The notes below the pieces were generated by a model that saw only the letters and a list, made by a program, of their open reading frames with translations, had not been told where the DNA came from and made no database searches. Below are positions 27,203 to 37,027 of a DNA stretch of 64,000 nucleotides, piece after piece. The DNA is from Flavobacterium sp. ACN2 (lineage in GTDB: Bacteria > Bacteroidota > Bacteroidia > Flavobacteriales > Flavobacteriaceae): NCBI RefSeq assembly GCF_002303885.1, contig NZ_MRCM01000012.1, positions 1 to 64,000 on the forward strand. Reading direction: 5' to 3'. Positions within the stretch are counted from its first letter, which is position 1, and each line of letters opens with the position of its first letter. Made by a program: the position numbers and the translations under genes.

Positions 27203-28627
27203 ATGAAAAAATCAATTATTGCGTTATTAACGATTTTAGCAAGTTTTCAAATCAATGCAAAAATCAAATTACCAGTTTTGTTTACTGATAACATGATGTT
27301 GCAGCAAAAATCCAACGCACCCATTTGGGGCTGGGCAGAAAAGAACGCCAATGTGGTAATCAAAACTTCTTGGGATTCTAAAACCTACAAGGTAAAAGCA
27401 GACATTTCAGGAAAATGGAAATCAGAATTACAGACTTCTTCTTTTGGTGGCCCATACACGATTGAAGTTTTAGAAGGAAATGAAAAAGTAACCATCAAAA
27501 ATGTTTTGTTGGGCGAAGTTTGGCTTTGTTCTGGACAATCCAATATGGAAATGCCATTGAAAGGATTTCAGGGACAACCTGTTAAAAATGGAAACGAAAT
27601 CATTGTAAGATCAGCCAATAAAAACATTCGTTTGATTACAATTCCAAGAGCGACTGTTTTAGAACCATTGCAAGATTTCGAAGGAAAATGGGAAGAAGCT
27701 TCTCCAAAATCGACTTCTAATTTTAGTGCAACGGCTTGGTATTTTGGATCGCTTTTACAGGAAGTTTTAAATGTTCCCGTTGGTTTGATTCATGTTTCGT
27801 ACGGAGGTTCGAGCATGGAAGCATGGATGAATCAGGAAATGCTGAAAGATTTTGCAAGCGCTAAAATTCCGACCACAAAAGAAGAATTGGCAAAAGATCC
27901 AAATCGTGTTCCGACGACTTTATTTAACGGAATGCTTTCGCCTGTAATTGGTTATGGAATCAAAGGCTGCATTTGGTATCAGGGAGAATCGAATTACGAA
28001 AGAGCAAATGAATATACCGCTTTAATGAAGAAAATGGTCAGCAGTTGGAGAACGTTGTGGAATCAGGGAGATTTTCCTTTTTATTTCGCTCAGATTGCGC
28101 CGTTTAATTATGCTTCATTTCATCCAAAAGATTATTTAGAAAAATACAATTCGGCTTATTTGAGAGAAGCGCAGTTTAAGGCTTCTAAGGAAATTCCAAA
28201 CTCAGCAATGGCGATTTTAATGGATGTTGGAGAAGAAAACAATATTCATCCAATGGACAAGGAAAAAGGAGGAAACCGTTTGGCTTTTCAGGCTTTGGCG
28301 AGAACATACGGAATTGAAGGTTTCGAATTTGAAAGTCCAAAATACAAATCGATGGAAATTAAAGAGGGTGCTGTAACGGTTTCTTTTGATGATGTAGCTA
28401 ACGGAATTACGTCTTATGATAAAGAAGTTTTAGGTTTTGAAATAGCGGGAGAAGACAAAGTTTTCTATCCAGCTAAAACTGTGGTAAGAAGAAAATCAGT
28501 GGTTTTGACTTCGGATAAAGTAAAAAATCCAGTTGCGGTTCGCTATTTATGGAAAGATTTCGCAAAAGCAGAATTGTTTAGTGCTGGAGGATTGCCGGTT
28601 TCTTCGTTTAGAACAGACGAGTGGTAA
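27203..28627 (+). CDS. Secreted sialate O-acetylesterase-like SGNH esterase
   Basis: A 474-residue secreted esterase (signal peptide about residues 1-19). The SGNH block I motif is WLCSGQSNMEMPL with nucleophile Ser113. GGSSMEAWM and WYQGESNY supply the oxyanion and conserved regions, and the catalytic His is probably in NNIHPMDK near residue 350. The family (SASA) includes sialate 9-O-acetylesterases and acetyl-xylan or pectin side-chain esterases. In a pectin locus without sialic-acid genes it probably removes acetyl groups from pectic sugars such as acetylated aceric acid, fucose or galacturonate of RG-II; this is inference. Confidence 0.85.
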   Translation: MKKSIIALLTILASFQINAKIKLPVLFTDNMMLQQKSNAPIWGWAEKNANVVIKTSWDSKTYKVKADISGKWKSELQTSSFGGPYTIEVLEGNEKVTIKNVLLGEVWLCSGQSNMEMPLKGFQGQPVKNGNEIIVRSANKNIRLITIPRATVLEPLQDFEGKWEEASPKSTSNFSATAWYFGSLLQEVLNVPVGLIHVSYGGSSMEAWMNQEMLKDFASAKIPTTKEELAKDPNRVPTTLFNGMLSPVIGYGIKGCIWYQGESNYERANEYTALMKKMVSSWRTLWNQGDFPFYFAQIAPFNYASFHPKDYLEKYNSAYLREAQFKASKEIPNSAMAILMDVGEENNIHPMDKEKGGNRLAFQALARTYGIEGFEFESPKYKSMEIKEGAVTVSFDDVANGITSYDKEVLGFEIAGEDKVFYPAKTVVRRKSVVLTSDKVKNPVAVRYLWKDFAKAELFSAGGLPVSSFRTDEW

Positions 28628-28671
28628 TTGTGAATTGTGAATTGTAAATGATTAATGAGTTTAACGACTAG

Positions 28672-28764
28672 TTTGTCATTTCGACGAAGGAGAAATCTTC
28701 GCAAGTAGCTCCGCAATCTTTGTCGATCATGCAACGAAGATTTCTCCTTCGTCGAAATGACAAA
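28672..28764. repeat. TTGTCATTTCGACGAAGG element (copy 5)
   Basis: Nearly perfect long palindrome: TTTGTCATTTCGACGAAGGA at the left, its exact complement ending TCCTTCGTCGAAATGACAAA at the right, with inner GAAATCTTCGCAAGT / GCAACGAAGATTTC arms. It lies 22 bp upstream of the next start codon. Confidence 0.8.
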
Positions 28765-28786
28765 AAAACTTAAAAAAGAGTAAAAA

Positions 28787-31114
28787 TTGAAATACATTAA
28801 ATACATACTTCTCTTCACCACGCTTTGTATTAAAGCGCAAATCCCTACACTTGATAATTACAATCAGGTTTGGACAAAACAAAGCAACAATTCATCAGAA
28901 TCGATGCCTTTGGGAGGCGGTGATATTGGCATGAATGTCTGGGTAGAGAAAGGTGATTTGTATTTCTATTTTTCACGAAGCGGCACTTTTGACGAACATA
29001 ATACTTTATTGAAATTAGGACGTGTAAAACTGACTTTAAGTCCGAATCCTTTTGAGGGAAAAGAAGGTTTTCATCAAGAATTGAAACTTAAGGACGGTTA
29101 TGTTTTAGTTGGGCAGAATGACACTAAAATCAAACTTTGGGTGGACGTTTTTAAACCGATTATTCATGTCGATTTAGAAAGTAAAAATGCGTTGAAAATG
29201 ACGGCTTCTTATGAAATTTGGCGTTATCAAAACCGTTATCCGAAAGGAAAAGAAAACAACGCTAATTCCTATAAATGGGCGCCTCAGGGAGAACTTATTA
29301 CGTATAAAGATTCTATTTCGTTTGAAAATAACGGTATCAAATTTTACCACAGAAATCGAGAAAATACAGTTTTTGATGTAGCGGTAAAACAGCAGAAAAT
29401 GGAATCGGTAAAATATCAAATGCTGAATCCGATTGCGAATCTGACTTTCGGCGGATTTATGAAAGGTGAAAACCTAAAACCAGACGGAACATATTTAGGG
29501 AAATATCAAGATGCTGATTTTAAAGGTTTTAATTTAACAAGCATAAAACGATCCAAAAAATATTCATTAGAAATTTATTTAAATACGAATCAATCTGATT
29601 TTTCTGCTTGGAATAATGGACTAAAAAGTTTGATTTCTGCAAACAAAAACAATTCAAAACAAGCCCAAAAAAACACTCAAAAATGGTGGAATAATTTTTG
29701 GAACCGCAGTTTTATTTTTACTCAAAAAAATCAATCGGCTGCCAAAGATTCGGTTTATCAAATCGGACAGAATTATCAATTGTTCCGATATATGCTTGGA
29801 TGCAATGCGTACGGAAAATATCCAACGAAATTCAACGGCGGACTTTTTACGGTTGATCCTGTTTACACCAATAAAGATTTAAATTTTACTCCTGATTTTA
29901 GAAATTGGGGCGGAGGAACGATGACGGCTCAAAACCAGCGATTGGTTTATTTTCCGATGGTAAAAAGCGGTGATTTTGATATGATGAAATCGCAATTGGA
30001 TTATTATTTGAGTTTGCAGAAAAATGCCGAATTGCGCTCGAAAATATATTGGAATCATAACGGCGCTTCATTCACAGAACAATTAGAAAACTTCGGCTTG
30101 CCAAATCTGGCTGAATACGAATGGAAACGTCCTGCAGATTATGATCCGGGAATGGAATATAATGCGTGGCTGGAATATGAATGGGATACGGTTTTGGAAT
30201 TCTGTCAAATGATGTTGCAGCAAAAGGAATATTCAGGAGAAGACATTCAGAAATACAATCAATTTATTATAAGCTGTATTCGTTTTTTCGATGAGCATTA
30301 TCAATATTTAGCCAAACAAAGAGGAAGAAAAGCTTTAGATGGAAACGGAAAATTGGTTCTTTTTCCCGGTTCTGGTGCAGAAACTTATAAAATGGCAAAT
30401 AATGCCAACAGCACAATTTCGGCTTTGCAGGTAATTACAGGAAGTCTTTTAAACCTTTCTTCAGAACAATTGTCAAAAGAAGAATTGGAATACTTAAAAG
30501 GATTTCAAACAAGGATTCCACCTTTAAATTTCGGGCAGATTGAAAATCATAAAGTTTTACTTCCTGCCAAAACATGGGAACGAGTTAATAATTCGGAAGT
30601 TCCGCAATTGTATCCTGTTTATCCGTGGGGAATTTACGGAATCGGAAAACCTGATTTAGAAACGGCTTTAAATACATGGAAATACGATTCTGATGCTTTA
30701 AAATTTAGAAGTCATGTCGGATGGAAACAGGATAATATTTTCTCGGCTCGTTTGGGTTTAACCGAAGAAGCGATGAAATATAATACAATGAAAATGGCGA
30801 ATTCAGACCGACGTTTTCCAGCTTTTTGGGGTCCAGGATTTGATTGGGTTCCAGATCATAATTGGGGCGGATCGGGAATGATTGGTATGCAGGAAATGCT
30901 TTTACAAGAAGCAAACGGGAAAATTTATCTTTTCCCAGCTTGGCCAAAAGAATGGAATGTTCATTTTAAATTGCATGCCAAACAAAACACAACAATTGAA
31001 GCCGAACTCATGAATGGAGAATTGAAGGTTTTAAAAGTAATTCCAGAAGAAAGAAAAAAAGACATTATAAATCTGTTAGGAAAATCTGAAGCAGAGAAAA
31101 TGAAATTAAACTAA
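28787..31114 (+). CDS. Secreted DUF5703-like protein with GH95/GH65-type barrel, TTG start
   Basis: A 775-residue secreted protein with no assigned activity. The N-terminal region (MPLGGGDIGMNVWVEKGDLYFYFSRSG, residues ~40-66) is the pattern seen in DUF5703 and in the N-terminal beta-domain of GH95-type enzymes. The middle (~310-650) is alpha-helical with WWNNFW, YWNHNGASFTEQLENFGLP and EYEWDTVLEFCQM, consistent with an (alpha/alpha)6 barrel. The frame has a stop at 28781-28783 and no usable ATG before the signal peptide, so TTG at 28787 must be the start. It ends 7 bp before the PL1 gene, which suggests co-translation and a pectin-linked job. Candidate for a new glycosidase activity. Confidence 0.65.
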   Translation: MKYIKYILLFTTLCIKAQIPTLDNYNQVWTKQSNNSSESMPLGGGDIGMNVWVEKGDLYFYFSRSGTFDEHNTLLKLGRVKLTLSPNPFEGKEGFHQELKLKDGYVLVGQNDTKIKLWVDVFKPIIHVDLESKNALKMTASYEIWRYQNRYPKGKENNANSYKWAPQGELITYKDSISFENNGIKFYHRNRENTVFDVAVKQQKMESVKYQMLNPIANLTFGGFMKGENLKPDGTYLGKYQDADFKGFNLTSIKRSKKYSLEIYLNTNQSDFSAWNNGLKSLISANKNNSKQAQKNTQKWWNNFWNRSFIFTQKNQSAAKDSVYQIGQNYQLFRYMLGCNAYGKYPTKFNGGLFTVDPVYTNKDLNFTPDFRNWGGGTMTAQNQRLVYFPMVKSGDFDMMKSQLDYYLSLQKNAELRSKIYWNHNGASFTEQLENFGLPNLAEYEWKRPADYDPGMEYNAWLEYEWDTVLEFCQMMLQQKEYSGEDIQKYNQFIISCIRFFDEHYQYLAKQRGRKALDGNGKLVLFPGSGAETYKMANNANSTISALQVITGSLLNLSSEQLSKEELEYLKGFQTRIPPLNFGQIENHKVLLPAKTWERVNNSEVPQLYPVYPWGIYGIGKPDLETALNTWKYDSDALKFRSHVGWKQDNIFSARLGLTEEAMKYNTMKMANSDRRFPAFWGPGFDWVPDHNWGGSGMIGMQEMLLQEANGKIYLFPAWPKEWNVHFKLHAKQNTTIEAELMNGELKVLKVIPEERKKDIINLLGKSEAEKMKLN

Positions 31115-31121
31115 GACAAAA

Positions 31122-33581
31122 ATGGTAAAGAGATTAGTGTATTCTTTTGCGCTGGCAATGCTTTTGACAGCAAACGGACAAGCACAATCAGTTCAAAATA
31201 CTGATAAACAAATTGTAAAGGTTGACTTTGATTTTTTTCAAAGAAGACTAGAAGAAGTTCACGATCCAAGTTATGATTCGTGGGTGATTAACGAAGGAAA
31301 AGAAGCTGAAAAATCATTTAATAATGTGTCATTTAAATTAAAAGGAAACTTTACATCAAAATGGTACAAAGTTGGGATGAGTGCTCCACATTATAACAAA
31401 TTGGGAAGTGACGGTTTGGTTACGGCTGAAAATTTAGAATTGAAAATCAGCGGATTAAAAGCAGGAAAACATACACTTTTGACATTTCATAACGCTTTTG
31501 ATGTCATTACAGGAAAAACTTTTTCTCCAATCAAAATCTTCGTTAACGGAAAACTTCAGGAAACGGTAAATGCAAGTCAGAGAGCGAATGCAAAAGTAGA
31601 TGTAGCAATGGCGTATATTACTTTTACTGCGGAAAAAGGAAAAGACGTAATTGTTCGTTTTGAAATTGACTCAACAAATAATCCTGATATTGTAAAACAA
31701 ATCGTTATTAATGGTTTTGAAATTGATACGCCAAATTTAATGAATCAGGCGCGTACTCCAGAACCAAAAAACAGAGACGAACATGTTGAAGTAAATAAAA
31801 ATTTGATTCTAAAATGGGATGCTCCAAATAGTGTTGCAGCGCATAATTTTTATTTTGGTGAAGACAAATATGCTGTAGAAAAGGCAACAGAATCCTCAAA
31901 AGAGTTCAAAGGAAAACTGATTGATAAAAATTTTACAGTTTCAGATTTATACAGCGGTACAACTTATTATTGGAGAGTGGATGAATTGGATAATAAAGGT
32001 GAAGTAACTCAAGGAAATGTATGGTCTTTTAAACCAGCACAATTAGCATTTCCGGGAGCAGAAGGTTACGGACGTTACGCAGTTGGGGGACGTGGCGGTA
32101 AAGTAATTGAAGTAACGAATTTAAATGATGATGGACCAGGAAGTTTACGTGATGCTATCAATCAAGAAATTGGACCGAGAACGATTGTTTTTAATGTTTC
32201 TGGAAATATAAAACTAGAATCGAGATTAGTGGCAAATCAGCCGTATATCACTATTGCGGGACAAACTGCTCCAGGCGAAGGAATTACGATTAGCAGAGCT
32301 CCAATAGGCTTGACAGGAAATGATGGTGTTATGAGATTTCTAAAAGTTCGTATCGGCGGAGGGAGAACATTCGATGGAATGGGATTAACGGGTGCAGATT
32401 ATAGTATTATCGATCATTGCTCGATAAGCTGGACAATTGATGAGTCGTTTAGTTCACGTGGAGCGCATCACATTACGTTACAGCGAACTTTAATTTCTGA
32501 GGCGTTAAATGTTGCTGGACACGGTAAATATGAAGCTGGAAAAATGCACGGTTATGCAGCAACAATTGGCGGCGATATCGGAAGTTTTCATCATAACTTA
32601 TTGGCTCATAATTATGGACGTAATTGGAGTATTGGCGGTGGTTTAAGCGGTGACGGATTCTACACAGGAAGATTGGATATTACAAATAATGTGGTGTACA
32701 ATTGGGGTAAAAGAGCAACTGACGGTGGTGCAAACGAAGTTAATTTTGTAAATAATTATTATAAACCAGGAGCTTCAACAGCAATTTTTGTGGCGCTGAA
32801 TGCACAGCACGAAGGCGTTGGAAAAGGTATGCAGCGTTATTATTTTGACGGAAATGTTATGCCGGGTTATTTTGATGAAAAATCGCAGGAAAAAGGAAGA
32901 AAATTTACTACAACAAATAAAGAGAAAGTAGAATATGAAACTTTTGTTGATCAACCATTTTTTCCTTCATATGTAAAAACGCAATCAGCTAAAGCGGCGT
33001 ATAAAGATGTACTTTCTGATGTTGGAGCAAATCAGCCGTTTTTTGACAAACATGATAACCGAATTATTAATGAAACTTTAAAAGGAACTTTTACTTATAA
33101 GGGAAGTAAAAGCGGTTTGGGAGGTATGATTGATAACGAACAAGATGCAGGCGGATGGCCAAATTTTGTTTCAGAAACTCGTCCAGCAGATTGGGATACA
33201 GATCATGACGGTTTGCCAAACTGGTGGGAAAAAGCTTTTAGTTTGAACGAAAATTCGCCAGCTGGAGATTTTTCAGATGCGAATCAAGATACTGACAAAG
33301 ATGGATTTACGCAGTTGGATAATTATTTAGATTGGTTGGCTCAACCTCATTATTTTGTAAATTCTGGGGAGAAAAAGACTTTAAGTGCTGTAGATTATTT
33401 CAAAGGTTATGAAAAGAAACCTGTGTATACTTTCTCAGAGCTTAAAAATGGAAAAGTAGTTTTAAAAGGAAAAGAAATTCAGTTTACAACCGTTGAAAAA
33501 GGATTCGCTTCTTTCGTTCTAACAGTAAAAGATGCAGACGGAGATTCAATGAGCAGAACTATTAATTTCTTTATTAAATAA
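31122..33581 (+). CDS. Secreted multidomain PL1-type pectate lyase
   Basis: An 819-residue secreted lyase (signal peptide ending NGQAQ, residue 22). Order: a beta-sandwich carbohydrate-binding-like domain (~28-205), a fibronectin III-like domain (~215-305, TYYWRVDELDNKGEV), and the PL1 beta-helix (~309-640) starting FPGAEGYGRYAVGGRGGK. DHCSISWTIDESFSSRGAHH is the region of calcium and catalytic residues of this PL1 subgroup. A calcium-binding repeat DTDHDGLPNWWEKAF (~692) precedes a short C-terminal beta domain. It cleaves polygalacturonate by beta-elimination if typical. It is related to the two shorter lyases at 43970 and 46836 but carries extra N-terminal modules. Confidence 0.85.
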   Translation: MVKRLVYSFALAMLLTANGQAQSVQNTDKQIVKVDFDFFQRRLEEVHDPSYDSWVINEGKEAEKSFNNVSFKLKGNFTSKWYKVGMSAPHYNKLGSDGLVTAENLELKISGLKAGKHTLLTFHNAFDVITGKTFSPIKIFVNGKLQETVNASQRANAKVDVAMAYITFTAEKGKDVIVRFEIDSTNNPDIVKQIVINGFEIDTPNLMNQARTPEPKNRDEHVEVNKNLILKWDAPNSVAAHNFYFGEDKYAVEKATESSKEFKGKLIDKNFTVSDLYSGTTYYWRVDELDNKGEVTQGNVWSFKPAQLAFPGAEGYGRYAVGGRGGKVIEVTNLNDDGPGSLRDAINQEIGPRTIVFNVSGNIKLESRLVANQPYITIAGQTAPGEGITISRAPIGLTGNDGVMRFLKVRIGGGRTFDGMGLTGADYSIIDHCSISWTIDESFSSRGAHHITLQRTLISEALNVAGHGKYEAGKMHGYAATIGGDIGSFHHNLLAHNYGRNWSIGGGLSGDGFYTGRLDITNNVVYNWGKRATDGGANEVNFVNNYYKPGASTAIFVALNAQHEGVGKGMQRYYFDGNVMPGYFDEKSQEKGRKFTTTNKEKVEYETFVDQPFFPSYVKTQSAKAAYKDVLSDVGANQPFFDKHDNRIINETLKGTFTYKGSKSGLGGMIDNEQDAGGWPNFVSETRPADWDTDHDGLPNWWEKAFSLNENSPAGDFSDANQDTDKDGFTQLDNYLDWLAQPHYFVNSGEKKTLSAVDYFKGYEKKPVYTFSELKNGKVVLKGKEIQFTTVEKGFASFVLTVKDADGDSMSRTINFFIK

Positions 33582-33588
33582 AAAAAGG

Positions 33589-33805
33589 TTTCACGCAGAT
33601 TTTGGCTGATTTACGTAGATCTGCGCAGATTTTAATTTTAAAGAATAGAAATCAATAAATATCTGCTAAAATCTGCAAGATCTGCGTGAAAAAAAACTCA
33701 GAATAGGAGATTATAATAGATTAAAGAAAAAAATAAATCAGCGCAATCTGCTAAATCTACTTGAAAAATTAAGCTCTCGCAGATTTAGCAGATCCAGCAG
33801 ATTAA
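33589..33805. repeat. Double CGCAGATTT inverted-repeat block
   Basis: TTTCACGCAGATTTTGGCTG (33589) is matched by the complementary AAGATCTGCGTGAAAA near 33677-33692. A second pair, CAGCGCAATCTGCTAAATC and CTCTCGCAGATTTAGCAG, follows to 33805. Two related palindromes thus lie side by side in the spacer before the GH127 gene. Confidence 0.7.
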
Positions 33806-33817
33806 ATTAATGTCAAA

Positions 33818-35836
33818 ATGAAAAAGAACATCATCATATCATCTTTATTTCTTTCAACCGTAATATTTGCGCAGAACAAAGGTTTGGTTGCGAATTCAGA
33901 AAGTCCGTATTCGAAATTGCAAAGCGTTGGCCTACAAGATGTAAAATGGACAAACGGTTTTTGGAAAGAACAATTTGATGTAGAAACCAAAAACACGCTG
34001 CCGTATATGTGGGATTTGTATCATAACGATGAGATTTCGCATGCTTACAAAAACTTCGAAATTGCAGCAGGTTTAAGCAAAGGAACTTTTAAAGGGCCTT
34101 CATTTCATGATGGTGATTTCTACAAGATTTTTGAAGGAATGGCGGCAACGTATGCCGTAACAAAAGATAAAAAACTAGATGCAGAAATGGATAAAGCCAT
34201 TGCGCTTTTCGCGAAAGTACAGCGCAAAGACGGTTATATTCATACTCCTGTTTTAATCGATGAACGTTGGGGAACTTTAGGCCCGGAAGAAGTAAAAAAA
34301 CAATTGGGTTTCGAAAAATACAATATGGGACATTTAATGACTGCAGCTTGTATTCATTATCGTGCCACGGGTAAAACAAACTTCCTGAATATCGCAAAAG
34401 GTGTTGCCGATTTCTTATATGATTTCTACAAAAAAGCTTCACCAGAATTGGCGCGAAATGCAATTTGTCCGTCTCATTATATGGGAATTGTCGAAATGTA
34501 CAGAACGACCAAAAATCCGAAATACTTAGAATTGGCTAATAATTTAATTGACATTCGAGGAACTACAAATGATGGAACCGATGATAATCAGGATCGGATT
34601 CCGTTTAGACAGCAGACAACCGCAATGGGTCACGCTGTAAGAGCAAATTACCTTTACGCCGGAGTTGCCGATTTGTATGCAGAAACGGGAGAAAAGAAAT
34701 TGTTAGACAATTTAGAATCGATTTGGGATGATGTAACGTATCGTAAAATGTACATTACAGGTGGCTGTGGTTCTTTATATGATGGAGTTTCGCCAGACGG
34801 GACTTCTTATGATCCAACTGTAGTGCAGAAAATTCATCAGGCTTACGGAAGACCTTTTCAGTTGCCAAATGCGACGGCTCATACCGAAACTTGCGCCAAT
34901 ATTGGGAATGTGTTATGGAACTGGAGAATGCTTCAAATTACGGGAGATGCCAAATATGCTGATATTGTAGAATTAGCATTGTATAACAGTGTACTTTCTG
35001 GAATGGATTTAGAAGGAGAAAAATTCTTGTATAACAATCCGCTGAATGTTTCTAACGATTTACCGTTTCACCAAAGATGGGGGAATGAACGTGAAGGTTA
35101 TATTGCTTTATCAAATTGCTGTGCGCCAAACGTAACCAGAACGGTGGCTGAAGTTGGAAATTATGCTTACAATATCTCGAAAGAAGGTTTGTATGTAAAT
35201 TTATACGGAAGTAATCAATTGAAAACAAAATCTTTAAGCGGAGAAGAAATCGAAATTGATCAGCAAACGAATTATCCTTGGGACGGAAAAATAACTTTGA
35301 AAATTATAAAAGCTCCAAAAGATTTACAGACTTTCTTTTTAAGAATTCCGGGTTGGAGTCAGAATGCTGAAGTTTTGATAAATAATTCAAAAATTAGTGA
35401 TAAAATCGTTTCGGGAACTTATCTACAATTAAACCAAAAATGGAAAAAAGGTGATGTGATCGAATTGAATCTTCCAATGCCGGTTGAATTGATGGAAGCG
35501 AATCCGTTGGTTGAAGAAGTTAAAAATCAGGTTGCTGTAAAAAGAGGACCTCTGGTGTATTGTTTAGAATCAGATCAGCTTCCTGCGAAAATAAGTGTAA
35601 ATGATGTGGCTTTGAATTTGAAATCTAAATTTACAACTAACAATTTCATACTGAATAATAGAAATTTAGTAAGCATTGATGCAGAAGCAGTTATAAATTC
35701 GAATAATTCATGGAATAAAACGTTGTACAAACCGCTTTCTTCTAAAGATGCAACGGCGGTTCCAATAAAATTAATTCCTTATTTTGCGTGGGGAAATAAA
35801 GGAAAAGGTGAAATGACGGTTTGGATGTCGCATTAA
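33818..35836 (+). CDS. Secreted GH127-family glycosidase
   Basis: A 672-residue secreted enzyme (signal peptide ending FAQ, residue 19). The (alpha/alpha)6 barrel spans ~45-460, with beta-sandwich domains to the end. The zinc-coordinating and catalytic set of GH127 is visible: Glu357 and Cys359 in TAHTETCAN, and the Cys434-Cys435 pair in LSNCCAPN. One of these cysteines is the nucleophile in characterised beta-L-arabinofuranosidases. In gut Bacteroides a GH127 (BT1003) removes L-aceric acid from RG-II, a role that would suit this neighbourhood. The choice between arabinofuranose and aceric acid is not decidable here. It is preceded by a repeat-filled 236-bp spacer. Confidence 0.88.
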   Translation: MKKNIIISSLFLSTVIFAQNKGLVANSESPYSKLQSVGLQDVKWTNGFWKEQFDVETKNTLPYMWDLYHNDEISHAYKNFEIAAGLSKGTFKGPSFHDGDFYKIFEGMAATYAVTKDKKLDAEMDKAIALFAKVQRKDGYIHTPVLIDERWGTLGPEEVKKQLGFEKYNMGHLMTAACIHYRATGKTNFLNIAKGVADFLYDFYKKASPELARNAICPSHYMGIVEMYRTTKNPKYLELANNLIDIRGTTNDGTDDNQDRIPFRQQTTAMGHAVRANYLYAGVADLYAETGEKKLLDNLESIWDDVTYRKMYITGGCGSLYDGVSPDGTSYDPTVVQKIHQAYGRPFQLPNATAHTETCANIGNVLWNWRMLQITGDAKYADIVELALYNSVLSGMDLEGEKFLYNNPLNVSNDLPFHQRWGNEREGYIALSNCCAPNVTRTVAEVGNYAYNISKEGLYVNLYGSNQLKTKSLSGEEIEIDQQTNYPWDGKITLKIIKAPKDLQTFFLRIPGWSQNAEVLINNSKISDKIVSGTYLQLNQKWKKGDVIELNLPMPVELMEANPLVEEVKNQVAVKRGPLVYCLESDQLPAKISVNDVALNLKSKFTTNNFILNNRNLVSIDAEAVINSNNSWNKTLYKPLSSKDATAVPIKLIPYFAWGNKGKGEMTVWMSH

Positions 35837-35903
35837 TTTTGGACGCGGATGAGACGGATTGCCCTTGGCAAAACGCGGATTAAAGCGGATTTTAACCCAA
35901 CAG

Positions 35904-36007
35904 TTTGTCATTCCGAGGAACGAGGAATCACACTCGCGAATCGACAAAGATTGGCGATTTAGTTTGCGGAGTTTCTAGTGTGATCTTTCCTTCGTCAAGA
36001 GGACAAA
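35904..36007. repeat. TTGTCATTCCGAGGAACG element (copy 6)
   Basis: Inverted-repeat element TTTGTCATTCCGAGGAACGA ... TTCCTTCGTCAAGAGGACAAA with inner arms AATCACACTCG and CTAGTGTGATC. The right arm has diverged (GAGGACAAA rather than GAAATGACAAA). GCGGAT-word repeats occupy 35843-35893 just upstream. Confidence 0.7.
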
Positions 36008-36036
36008 ACAAAATGGATAAGTAAATTGAAAAACAT

Positions 36037-37023
36037 ATGAAATACATTCTAACTCTGTTTTTAATAACAACAATTTCCCTATCAGCCCAAACGCTCGATA
36101 ATAAATTGACGTTAACCGTTGCACAAGATGGTTCTGGAGATTTTAAAACTATTCAGGAAGCGGTGAATAATGTCAAAGACAATTCAGAAAAACGTGTTGT
36201 AATTACTATAAAGCCAGGGAAGTATATTGAGAAATTGGAAATTCCGGTTTCTAAAACTTTCATTACTTTAAAAGGGACGGATAGAAATAAGGCGATTATT
36301 TCATTTGATGATTATTCAGGTAAACCGCTTCGTGAACCAGATCCGTCGGGTAAAAAAGAATTCGGAACAGGAACTTCGTATTCTTTCATAATTAAAGGAA
36401 ACGATTGCACGCTTGAAAATCTTACTGTCGAAAATACAGCAGGAAGAGTAGGACAGGCGGTTTCACTTCATATAAAGAGCGACAGGGTTATCGTGAAAAA
36501 CTGCAATCTTTTAGGAAATCAGGATACACTTTATTTGTCGGAAGGAAATACCCGAACCTATTTTGAAAACTGTTTTATTAATGGTACAACCGATTTTATC
36601 TTCGGTGCTGCTACGGCTTATTTTTATAAATGCACGATTGAAAGTTTAGTCAATTCCTATATTACAGCGGCTTCAACTCCGCAGGGACAAGCCTATGGTT
36701 TTGTTTTTGTTGATTGTAAGCTTACCGCAAAAGACAAATCGGTAGATAAAGTATTACTGGGAAGACCTTGGAGACCTTATGCCCAAACCGTTTTCATTAA
36801 TACAGATTTAGGTTCGCACATTATACCAGAAGGTTGGAATGCTTGGATTGATAATCGTTTTCCAGACAAAGATAAAACCGCCTATTATGCTGAATATGGA
36901 AGTAAAGGTTCAAGTGCCAAAGATTTGTCCCAACGTGTTTCTTGGTCGCATCAGTTAAAAAAAGAGGATGTGCAGAAATACAAAATAGATTTAGTTTTTA
37001 ACGGATGGAATCCAAAAAAATAA
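36037..37023 (+). CDS. Secreted CE8 pectin methylesterase
   Basis: A 328-residue secreted esterase (signal peptide ending SLSAQ, residue 18). All CE8 landmarks are in order: GKYIE (61-65), GQAVSL (Gln140), QDTL (Asp163), DFIFG (186-190, Asp186) and LGRPWRP (241-247, Arg243, Trp245). The two Asp are the acid/base and nucleophile, the Arg binds the carboxylate. It removes methyl groups from homogalacturonan so that the PL1 and GH28 enzymes can cut. The stop is 4 bp before the CE12 start, so the two esterases are probably co-translated. Confidence 0.95.
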   Translation: MKYILTLFLITTISLSAQTLDNKLTLTVAQDGSGDFKTIQEAVNNVKDNSEKRVVITIKPGKYIEKLEIPVSKTFITLKGTDRNKAIISFDDYSGKPLREPDPSGKKEFGTGTSYSFIIKGNDCTLENLTVENTAGRVGQAVSLHIKSDRVIVKNCNLLGNQDTLYLSEGNTRTYFENCFINGTTDFIFGAATAYFYKCTIESLVNSYITAASTPQGQAYGFVFVDCKLTAKDKSVDKVLLGRPWRPYAQTVFINTDLGSHIIPEGWNAWIDNRFPDKDKTAYYAEYGSKGSSAKDLSQRVSWSHQLKKEDVQKYKIDLVFNGWNPKK

Positions 37024-37027
37024 ACTC

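Noticed and set aside
27203..28627. Sialic-acid metabolism as the role of the SGNH esterase
   Set aside because: No sialidase with intact Arg triad, aldolase or epimerase for sialic acid is present; the neighbours are all pectin enzymes.
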